Positions 25,751 through 32,405 of a stretch of DNA of 64,000 nt are shown piece by piece. A program made the translations under genes and the position numbers. The first letter of the stretch is position 1. Each line of letters begins with the position of its first letter. This stretch comes from Desulfosporosinus sp049943955 (GTDB lineage: Bacteria > Bacillota > Desulfitobacteriia > Desulfitobacteriales > Desulfitobacteriaceae): positions 62,001 through 126,000 of the forward strand of contig NZ_JBNFTW010000013.1 of assembly GCF_049943955.1 (NCBI RefSeq). The letters are read 5' to 3'. Under the pieces are notes generated by a model. That model did not search any database. It was not told where the DNA came from and saw only the letters and a list, made by a program, of their open reading frames with translations.

Positions 25751-26843
25751 ATCTTTAAACATTGATGTCGTTGTACCTCCTATGAACAGCAAACAAACAT
25801 TAACCTTAGGTGCAAAGTTAGCCCCCGAAGCTGCTTGCTTGCCTTTGAAATTAAATTTGGGCAATTATATTGAAGCAGTTCGAGATGGTGCTGATACAAT
25901 TGTTATTACCGGGGGAATTGGTCCTTGCCGCTTTGGCTATTATGGAGAGATTGAACGGCAAATCCTCAGAGAAGCAGGGTATCATTTCGATGTCGTGACC
26001 CTAGAGCCGCCGGATGGCAGTCTAAGGGGACTGGCGCAGCGAATTCGGTATTTAGCCGGAAAGAAAAATTCTTGGGCTTCAATTCTCAAAGCTCTGCGCT
26101 TTGCTTACCTTAAATGTGTTGCTCTGGATCAAGTTGAAGATATGATTCATGCCGCTAGACCAAGACTGGCCGATTCTCAAGAAACGGAAAGGCTTTATGA
26201 GGAAGGTAAAAAACGCTTGGCTCAGGCTATGACCGTCAAAGGGGTCCAAGATTCGGTCCGTTCGATACGCCAAAGCTTGTGCGATCACCAAATGGCTGGA
26301 AATAATAATGCTGATAAGCTTCATAAGCCTTTGCGTATTGGAATTATCGGTGAAATATACACGATTTTAGATCCCTTTACCTCCGTGGGAATAGAGGAAG
26401 AATTAGGACGTCTGGGAGTAGAAGTAGATCGATCGATTTATCTTTCAGGGTGGGTAGGAAATCATATTTTTCAAGGACTTGCTCCTGGTTACCGTTCAAT
26501 TCGTTCCTATCCGAGTCATGCCAAACCTTTTTTGTCTCATTTTGTTGGAGGGCATGGTCAAGAGACTGTTGGAGCTGCAGTTAAATTCGCGAGGGAAGGT
26601 TTTGATGGGATTATTCAACTTTTTCCCCTTTCTTGTATGCCTGAGATAGTGGCAGCCAGCGTATTGCCAAGAGTCCAAGAAACCTATCAAGTTCCCATTA
26701 TGACGCTTATCGTCGACGAGCATACTGGGCACGCTGGAATACAAACACGTTTGGAGGCCTTTGTGGATTTATTGGAAAGGCCCAGCCTCAGAGGCATTTC
26801 AGAAACTTCTAGAGAGGGTGTGTCGGTTGTTGGGGAACGATAA
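25692..26843 (+). CDS. HgdB/DUF2229-related acyl-CoA dehydratase-like protein
   Basis: 383 residues from GTG 25692, chosen for GGAGG seven bases upstream; the start lies 59 bases inside the preceding gene. It repeats the architecture of its neighbour, with PEAACLPLKLNLGNYIEA near 43, GIGPCRFGYYGE near 84, LFPLSCMPEIV near 314 and TLIVDEHTGHAGIQTRLEAF near 337. Cysteines in PCRFG and LSCMP are likely Fe-S ligands by analogy with 2-hydroxyglutaryl-CoA dehydratase subunits. Its function is unproven, since no true dehydratase substrate gene is nearby. Confidence 0.7.
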   Translation: MKVTFPHMGNAWIVIQTLFESLNIDVVVPPMNSKQTLTLGAKLAPEAACLPLKLNLGNYIEAVRDGADTIVITGGIGPCRFGYYGEIERQILREAGYHFDVVTLEPPDGSLRGLAQRIRYLAGKKNSWASILKALRFAYLKCVALDQVEDMIHAARPRLADSQETERLYEEGKKRLAQAMTVKGVQDSVRSIRQSLCDHQMAGNNNADKLHKPLRIGIIGEIYTILDPFTSVGIEEELGRLGVEVDRSIYLSGWVGNHIFQGLAPGYRSIRSYPSHAKPFLSHFVGGHGQETVGAAVKFAREGFDGIIQLFPLSCMPEIVAASVLPRVQETYQVPIMTLIVDEHTGHAGIQTRLEAFVDLLERPSLRGISETSREGVSVVGER

Positions 26844-27852
26844 CTATTACTTAGGCGCTGATGTAGGATCTGTTAGCACGAATTTAGTATTGCTCAGTGA
26901 AAAAAATGAAGTGGCTTTAACGCTCTATCTGCGAACTCAAGGACGGCCTATGCAAACGATCCAGGAAGGAATTAAGGTTTTGAGGTCAAAGATTGGGAAA
27001 TCTGCCAAAATAATCGGTGTAGGTACAACTGGCAGCGCTCGTCAGTTAGCGGCAACGTTATTAGGTGCGGATGTCATTAAAAATGAAATTACTGCTCACG
27101 CTGTAGCTGCCTCCAGAGTTAATCCTTCAGTTCAGACCATTCTGGAAATCGGAGGTCAGGATTCTAAAATTATTATCCTTCGTGATGGGGTTGTTTCTGA
27201 TTTTGCCATGAATACCGTTTGTGCCGCAGGAACCGGATCATTTCTTGATCAGCAAGCGGCCAGACTTGGTATACCCATTGAGGAGTTTGGTCATCTAGCC
27301 CTTGAAGCTGCAAGTCCCGTTAAAATAGCCGGGAGGTGTTCAGTCTTTGCCGAATCAGATATGATTCACAAACAGCAGCTGGGGCATGCACTGCCGGATA
27401 TTTTGGCCGGACTCTGCCAAGCGATGGTTCGCAATTATTTAAATAATGTCGGCAAGAACAAGGATATACGAGGGCCAATTTTCTTCCAAGGGGGTGTGGC
27501 TGCCAATCCTGGTATTCGCAAAGCCTTTGAAGAGGAGCTTGGCCAACCCATTATAGTCCCGGAACATTTTGGCGTGATGGGTGCTCTAGGAGCTGCTTAT
27601 TTGGCACAGGAGAAGGTAGGAAGGCAATCAGAATTACGGACAAGGTTCCGAGGGCTACAATTGGGTGAAACCCAGTTTAATGCTCGAAGTTTTGAATGTT
27701 CCGGTTGTGCCAATCGCTGTGAAGTTGTTGAGATTCTGCAGGAAGGATCAATTTTGGCGCGATGGGGAGATCGCTGCGGAAAATGGGCCAACGCTGTTGG
27801 CAAGGGTACCTTTAAGGGCAAATCCCAAGAAGACGAGCAACAAGGAGCATAA
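26818..27852 (+). CDS. Acyl-CoA dehydratase activase (HgdC/BadF family ATPase)
   Basis: 344 residues, overlapping the upstream gene by 26 bases; GTG 26818 is taken as start, with TTG 26827 as a well-spaced alternative. ASKHA ATPase motifs are GADVGSVSTNLVLL at the N-terminus, GVGTTGSARQ, EIGGQDSKII near 107, and CAAGTGSFLDQQAARLG with the cluster Cys near 135. A second Cys follows in AGRCSVFAESDM, so the bridging 4Fe-4S ligands of HgdC are conserved. A C-terminal extension adds CSGCANRC and a further Cys (DRCGKW), absent from minimal HgdC. Known relatives inject one electron at low potential with ATP hydrolysis. Confidence 0.8.
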   Translation: MCRLLGNDNYYLGADVGSVSTNLVLLSEKNEVALTLYLRTQGRPMQTIQEGIKVLRSKIGKSAKIIGVGTTGSARQLAATLLGADVIKNEITAHAVAASRVNPSVQTILEIGGQDSKIIILRDGVVSDFAMNTVCAAGTGSFLDQQAARLGIPIEEFGHLALEAASPVKIAGRCSVFAESDMIHKQQLGHALPDILAGLCQAMVRNYLNNVGKNKDIRGPIFFQGGVAANPGIRKAFEEELGQPIIVPEHFGVMGALGAAYLAQEKVGRQSELRTRFRGLQLGETQFNARSFECSGCANRCEVVEILQEGSILARWGDRCGKWANAVGKGTFKGKSQEDEQQGA

Positions 27853-27904
27853 AAGAATAGTCAGAGCCCCGAAAAATTTCCAGGGAAATTTCCGGAAAAA
27901 TATT

Positions 27905-27933
27905 TTGACCTTCCATTAGAAGTTTGGTATACT
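27905..27933 (+). promoter_or_regulatory. Sigma-A promoter of lysA
   Basis: TTGACC, 17-base spacer, TATACT. It lies about 30 bases upstream of the lysine riboswitch aptamer. Confidence 0.8.
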
Positions 27934-27963
27934 GAAAAAAATTTCATATGCCTCATCTCTTTG

Positions 27964-28152
27964 GAGGTGTGGTAGAGGCGCGAATGACATAAGTACTATG
28001 GAAAAGGTTGCGGCAACTGATGAGACCATAGAAAAGGGGATTTCGCCGAAGCGCAAAAAGCAGCGTGATTTTTGTGGCTGGTTCTACAGTCAACAACTGT
28101 GGGACTGTCATACGATAGGTTTATGAAGACTATCGTATGGAGAACTACTCCC
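27964..28152 (+). ncRNA. Lysine riboswitch (L box)
   Basis: The conserved L-box blocks occur in order: GGTAGAGGCGCG, CTGATGAGACC, AAAAGGGGATTTCGCCGAAG, GGCTGGTTCTAC, GTGGGACTGTCA and the closing GGAGAACTACTCC. The last block pairs with the first to close P1. Together with promoter, terminator and lysA, this is a complete transcriptional lysine switch: lysine should stabilise the aptamer and allow termination. An ATG-initiated open frame starts inside it (28137) but is not the lysA start. Confidence 0.92.
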
Positions 28153-28188
28153 AACAGGAGAAGAGGGTCAATGTTAACGTGCAGTTGT

Positions 28189-28227
28189 ACGGCAACAGAG
28201 GACCTCCTTCTGTTGCCGTTTGTATTT
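28189..28227 (+). terminator. Riboswitch-controlled terminator of lysA
   Basis: Stem ACGGCAACAGA / TCTGTTGCCGT, nine-base loop, followed by TTGTATTTTATT. It lies between the L box and the lysA ribosome site. Confidence 0.88.
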
Positions 28228-28265
28228 TATTAACTAGAGAAGGAAAAGTAATAGGAGGAGAGAAT

Positions 28266-29600
28266 ATGAGGCTGCACGGTACTCAACGAGTTAATGAACA
28301 GGGACATTTGGAAATAGGCGGGTGTGACACCATATCATTGGCGCAGGAATTTGGCACACCTCTTTACATTATGGATGAGGCCCATATTCGGGAAATATGC
28401 AGACGATATTATCTATCCTTTATTCAAGGAATGAAAAATGCCGAGGTGATTTATGCTTCTAAAGCGTTTTCCACCTTGGCTATGTGTCGGATCGTAAACC
28501 AAGAGGGATTAGGGCTGGATGTTGTCTCGGGCGGAGAACTGCATACTGCTCTGCAGGCAGAATTTCCTGCTGAGCGTATCTATTTTCATGGTAATAACAA
28601 ATCTGCAGTAGAATTGGCAATGGCCATTAAGGCCGGCGTTGGACGTATTGTTGTTGATAATTTTTATGAAATGAGTCTTCTCAACGAATTGGCCGAAGAA
28701 TTGCATGAATCGGTCAACATACTTCTGCGAGTGACCCCTGGCATTGAAGCCCATACTCATGAATACATTCAGACAGGACAAATCGACTCCAAGTTTGGAT
28801 TCACCCTTACGAACGGAACTGCTGACCGGGCTTTGGATTTGGCATTATCCTCTTCCAACCTTGTTGTCAAAGGAATTCATGCCCATATCGGGTCGCAAAT
28901 ATTCGAATTGGAATCCTTTAGTCACGAAGTCCAGATTATGATTCAGTACATGGCAGATATTCACAAACGGACCGGGTACCTTTTGGAGGAATTGAACTTA
29001 GGCGGAGGATTTGGAATTTACTACGCTTCAGGTGATGAACCTGCACAGATTGAGGACTATGCCAAAACTGTGCAAAATGCTCTTGAAAATGCCTGTCAAA
29101 GTTATCAATTTCCAATTCCTAAAATTATCATTGAACCCGGACGTTCTATTGTCGGAACGGCGGGTACTACCCTCTATACGATTGGGTCAATTAAAGAAAT
29201 TCCCGGGATACGTAAATATGTTGCTGTTGACGGGGGCATGGCGGATAACCCGCGTCCAGCTCTCTATCAAGCACGCTATGAAGCTGTTTTGGCAAATCGT
29301 GCCGGTGAAGAAACTGCTGAGGAGGTTTCGATTACAGGGAAGTGTTGCGAGTCCGGCGATATGTTAATTTGGGATATTAATCTGCCCAAAGTTGAATCAG
29401 GTGACCTGTTAGCCGTATCTTGTACCGGCGCATATAATTACTCGATGTCTTCCAATTATAATCGTCTTGCCCGGCCTGCTGTTGTCTTGGTTGAGGGTGG
29501 CAAGGGTGATGTGATTGTGAAACGTGAAACATATCATGATTTATTGAGAAATGATGTTCTCCCCGAACGTTTAACCCACTTGCCTATAGCTAGTCGCTAG
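28266..29600 (+). CDS. lysA: Diaminopimelate decarboxylase
   Basis: 444 residues from ATG 28266, behind TAGGAGGAGAG and downstream of the riboswitch terminator; the longer frame from 28137 would read through that terminator and is rejected. A group IV PLP decarboxylase: the PLP lysine is K66 in VIYASKAFST, with HIGSQI near 211, GGGFGIYY near 247, EPGRSIVGTAG near 294 and the cross-subunit CESGDM segment near 361. It makes lysine from meso-diaminopimelate. Its control by lysine is directly shown by the L box. Confidence 0.96.
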   Translation: MRLHGTQRVNEQGHLEIGGCDTISLAQEFGTPLYIMDEAHIREICRRYYLSFIQGMKNAEVIYASKAFSTLAMCRIVNQEGLGLDVVSGGELHTALQAEFPAERIYFHGNNKSAVELAMAIKAGVGRIVVDNFYEMSLLNELAEELHESVNILLRVTPGIEAHTHEYIQTGQIDSKFGFTLTNGTADRALDLALSSSNLVVKGIHAHIGSQIFELESFSHEVQIMIQYMADIHKRTGYLLEELNLGGGFGIYYASGDEPAQIEDYAKTVQNALENACQSYQFPIPKIIIEPGRSIVGTAGTTLYTIGSIKEIPGIRKYVAVDGGMADNPRPALYQARYEAVLANRAGEETAEEVSITGKCCESGDMLIWDINLPKVESGDLLAVSCTGAYNYSMSSNYNRLARPAVVLVEGGKGDVIVKRETYHDLLRNDVLPERLTHLPIASR

Positions 29601-29609
29601 GACTGAAGA

Positions 29610-29645
29610 AAGGATCCGTGTACGTTAATTCGTATCCGGGTCCTT
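29610..29645 (+). terminator. Hairpin after lysA
   Basis: AAGGATCCG..TACG / CGTA..CGGGTCCTT imperfect stem with no proper T tract on the plus strand. It separates lysA from the convergent small gene. Confidence 0.5.
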
Positions 29646-29649
29646 ATCA

Positions 29650-30015
29650 CTAATATCCTTTTTGAGGTCGGACTAAGGTTAAATCAAGGGCAACTAAAAT
29701 AAGAATGGCAATCAAAATTAGGGTCAGACCATTGGGGGAAACGGGCCTTGAGTAAGCGTTATGAGGAACTAGAACTTGGGGATAACCTAAAGGCAGCGGC
29801 GGTATGCTTCCTAGGATAGAAGGCCCGTAAGGATAAGATTGATAGTAAGAGGGTAAAGGTGTTGACAGAGGGAAAGAGGGTTGGGAGTTATTAGAATAGG
29901 GTAAATAATTTTGTTGAGTCAAATAGTGATTAGGATATGAGATGAGATTGTTTTGATGAAAGAGTAAGGGGGCTCTCATTATAGGTCCATAGATACGGGC
30001 GTTACCAGGGTTCAA
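29650..30015 (-). CDS. Small Pro/Tyr/Ser-rich protein with C-terminal membrane segment
   Basis: 121 residues from TTG (complement 30013-30015), with GGAAAGGGGGAAC upstream. The first 90 residues are unusually rich in Pro, Tyr, Ser, Asn and Leu (for example YLTQQNYLPYSNNSQPS) and probably unstructured. A single hydrophobic segment (about 96-113) and a short RPQKGY tail end the protein. No known family was recognised. The composition recalls small spore coat or spore-membrane proteins, which would suit the genome's sporulation content, but this is a guess. It is followed on the same strand as the gene at 30107. Confidence 0.55.
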   Translation of the reverse strand: MNPGNARIYGPIMRAPLLFHQNNLISYPNHYLTQQNYLPYSNNSQPSFPLSTPLPSYYQSYPYGPSILGSIPPLPLGYPQVLVPHNAYSRPVSPNGLTLILIAILILVALDLTLVRPQKGY

Positions 30016-30072
30016 TTCTGTTCCCCCTTTCCGATAAATTCACCCGTTGTATTACTTTTAATCAGGTATGCT

Positions 30073-30099
30073 GGGGTGTGACATGAAGTGTCACACCCC
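30073..30099. terminator. Strong hairpin between two small minus-strand genes
   Basis: GGGGTGTGACA / TGTCACACCCC is a perfect 11-bp stem with a five-base loop. The T-rich side (TCTTCTTTTA) is on the plus strand, so its direction of action is unclear. It lies just past the stop of the minus-strand gene at 30107. Confidence 0.6.
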
Positions 30100-30106
30100 T
30101 CTTCTT

Positions 30107-30406
30107 TTACTCTTGGGACTGCGAAGGGTTTAGATTCTGGCCTTCAAAATGATGGCTGCCTTTGTGGAAAAGTCGAACCGATTCATGCTCTGGAGACCAG
30201 GCTTCATTTTCGTAGAGGAACTCCGGAGGCGCTGACTGAACGTGTAACAATTTACTTCTAATACTACCTGATGCTTTAGGCTGATAATCATTGGCCAGTG
30301 GTTCTTCTTCAAATGTTGTATTTTCGGGTATCTCCAGTGAAGCATTCTCGTCTGAAGTTGAAGCAGAAGAAAGGGATCTTAAGAATAGTCGTCTTAGAAT
30401 TACCAT
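30107..30406 (-). CDS. Hypothetical acidic protein
   Basis: 99 residues, starting MVILRRLFLRSLSSAST and then strongly acidic and Ser/Glu/Pro rich, ending NLNPSQSQE. AAGAGGTG precedes the ATG. The basic hydrophobic start could be a short membrane-associating stretch but is not a clear signal peptide. No family was recognised. It is divergent from the LCP gene across a 123-base promoter region. Confidence 0.45.
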   Translation of the reverse strand: MVILRRLFLRSLSSASTSDENASLEIPENTTFEEEPLANDYQPKASGSIRSKLLHVQSAPPEFLYENEAWSPEHESVRLFHKGSHHFEGQNLNPSQSQE

Positions 30407-30529
30407 AACTATACACCTCTTAATGGCATTATATGTATTTCTTTGGTTAATGTACCAAGTGGATTGGATTAAAATCTATAAATTGCTAAATATTACATTT
30501 TGCATAAAGAATATTTCTAAGGAGTTTGT

Positions 30530-31660
30530 TTGATCCTAGGAAGTAGAATACATAAAGTTTTTGTGAGGTGGACTCGGGTGCAGAGAAACAAATTCGGATT
30601 ATTATTCCGAGTCTGCAAAGGATATTGCCTGCTTTTTTTGTTTGGAATAGTTCTCGGAGCAAGTTTTGTGTTAGGTCCGTTAATTTTTAGTCACATTTCT
30701 AGTGAACAACGGCCTCTGCAGGCAGCAGAACCTAAAGAAAACAATTCCTCGTTAGAAAAAAACAATCAAGATTTCACATCACAAGACGCTCAAGGTCAGC
30801 CGGATTCAGAGCTTAAGTCAGATTTAGGCCCTAATCTTAACCCCGGATTAAACTCTTCACCTCAGGGATCGTCCTCTCTAACCGATAATCGGATGACGAT
30901 CCTTTTAGTGGGAGTGGATCGCCGCCCTAATGAAAAATCGTTAAGTAATACGGATACTCTTATTGTAGCCAGCATCGATATCCAGAGCGGGAAAGTTGCT
31001 CTCGTTTCAATACCTCGCGATACCCAAGTCGTTATCCCGGGGTACGGTATGAATAAGATCAACGCTGCAGCTCGAATCGGCAATGGACTTAAGACAACGT
31101 CGGAAATCATTGAGCAGTTAATTGGCCAAAGAATTGATGGTTATGTGCTGACGAATTTCACGGGATTTAAGGAAATAATAAATACTTTGGGTGGCATCAC
31201 GGTAAATGTTGAAAAGGATATGTATTATGTAACTGGAGACAAAACAGATGGACTTATTAATCTCAAGAAGGGGATTCAGCGTTTAAATGGAAACCAGGCT
31301 TTACAATACGCCAGGTTTCGTCAGGATGCTTTAGCCGATATTTCCAGGACCTCGCGTCAACAGGCTGTCTTGAAAGCGTTAGGGCAGGAATTCTTTCAAG
31401 TTCAGACGATTCCCAAGTTACCTCAGTTAATCCCTCAACTTATGAAATCAGTGGAGACCAATCTCTCCATCAGCAAAATATGGGCCTTATCCAATGTTCT
31501 ACTCCGTACCGGAACCCCTAAAATATCTTCGCAGACATTACCGGGGGACTTCTTGACAGAAGATGGAATTAGCTATTGGAAAGTTGATCCCCTGAGATCC
31601 CAGGCTGTTGTCCGCCGATTATTGACAGAAGGAAAGACATCCTCCGTATTTTTTAAGTAA
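30530..31660 (+). CDS. LytR-CpsA-Psr family cell-wall ligase
   Basis: 376 residues from TTG 30530 with AAGGAG five bases upstream. One transmembrane segment (about 32-55) is followed by a low-complexity Ser/Asn/Gln-rich linker (65-120) and an LCP domain (about 122-290). The domain carries LLVGVDRRP, SNTDTLIVASID, SIPRDTQV with the conserved Arg/Asp, NKINAAAR and LQYARFRQD. LCP enzymes attach undecaprenyl-linked polymers to peptidoglycan outside the membrane. It is followed by a strong terminator, so it is monocistronic. Confidence 0.9.
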   Translation: MILGSRIHKVFVRWTRVQRNKFGLLFRVCKGYCLLFLFGIVLGASFVLGPLIFSHISSEQRPLQAAEPKENNSSLEKNNQDFTSQDAQGQPDSELKSDLGPNLNPGLNSSPQGSSSLTDNRMTILLVGVDRRPNEKSLSNTDTLIVASIDIQSGKVALVSIPRDTQVVIPGYGMNKINAAARIGNGLKTTSEIIEQLIGQRIDGYVLTNFTGFKEIINTLGGITVNVEKDMYYVTGDKTDGLINLKKGIQRLNGNQALQYARFRQDALADISRTSRQQAVLKALGQEFFQVQTIPKLPQLIPQLMKSVETNLSISKIWALSNVLLRTGTPKISSQTLPGDFLTEDGISYWKVDPLRSQAVVRRLLTEGKTSSVFFK

Positions 31661-31664
31661 GAAG

Positions 31665-31700
31665 AGATGTTGCAAAGAAGTATTTGCAACATCTTTTTTA
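31665..31700 (+). terminator. Terminator of the LCP gene
   Basis: Perfect 12-bp stem AGATGTTGCAAA / TTTGCAACATCT, six-base loop, TTTTTT tail. Confidence 0.93.
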
Positions 31701-31881
31701 ATGCTTTAGGGAATTACATAAATCTTTGGACAAAGGTTAGAATCATTAATGATGACTCTCTGCTTGAATTATGATGTTTTTAGACCTTCTTGAAGAGCCG
31801 ACTAAGGAAAATCTTGTGATTTTCGCTAAATAGAGATATACTATTTAAGTTATTAGAAGGCAATTATTTGGAGGGTGAATA

Positions 31882-32223
31882 TTGGAGAAGCTATTTGATA
31901 AGTTGAAAGAATACTTACACATGGATACAGAAATACCTTTTGAAGAATTTACGGAGTATTATCGAAATTTGATCGCCGAACTCAACCAAACTTTTAGTGA
32001 CATGGACAAGGATAATCGCCTTAAAGCACTTTATATTTGTTCTATTGTTCAGTCTAATGCTGATGCAAGGACTAAAACAAATAAATCAAATGCGAAGGCT
32101 TATAAAAAAATTAGTGCTAAATGTGCTTTCTGGGCTGATGCGATAAAATTCCATTTAGGTAAAGACGGTCTTTCTGCTGAAGAAATTGAGAAAGCCACTG
32201 AAGAAATTAATAACAGCATTTAA
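31882..32223 (+). CDS. Hypothetical helical protein
   Basis: 113 residues from TTG 31882 with GGAGGG upstream. It has no signal or membrane segment and appears mostly alpha-helical with many Lys, Glu, Asp and Asn. There are only two Cys, in LYICSIVQ and SAKCAFW. No family was recognised. The good ribosome site and the following terminator support a real gene. It does not share an operon with its neighbours. Confidence 0.6.
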   Translation: MEKLFDKLKEYLHMDTEIPFEEFTEYYRNLIAELNQTFSDMDKDNRLKALYICSIVQSNADARTKTNKSNAKAYKKISAKCAFWADAIKFHLGKDGLSAEEIEKATEEINNSI

Positions 32224-32250
32224 GGGAATTTATAATACCATGCATTTATA

Positions 32251-32287
32251 AAAAACTCCGCATTCCTTACGTCTGCGGAGTTTTTAT
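32251..32287 (+). terminator. Terminator after the hypothetical gene
   Basis: AAAAACTCCGCA / TGCGGAGTTTTT perfect 12-bp stem with an 11-base loop and a T tail. Confidence 0.92.
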
Positions 32288-32405
32288 ATTCTATTGCTGC
32301 CCTTGCTGCTTAAGCTTATGAATTAAGCAACAAGTTGCTGTCCCTGGTCCATAGATGATATAATTTAACAATGAAACTCAAAAATAAAGAATTTAGGGTG
32401 TCGAT

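Noticed and set aside
28137..28265. 43-codon N-terminal extension of lysA
   Set aside because: It would cover the end of the L box and the terminator; the ATG at 28266 has the ribosome site.
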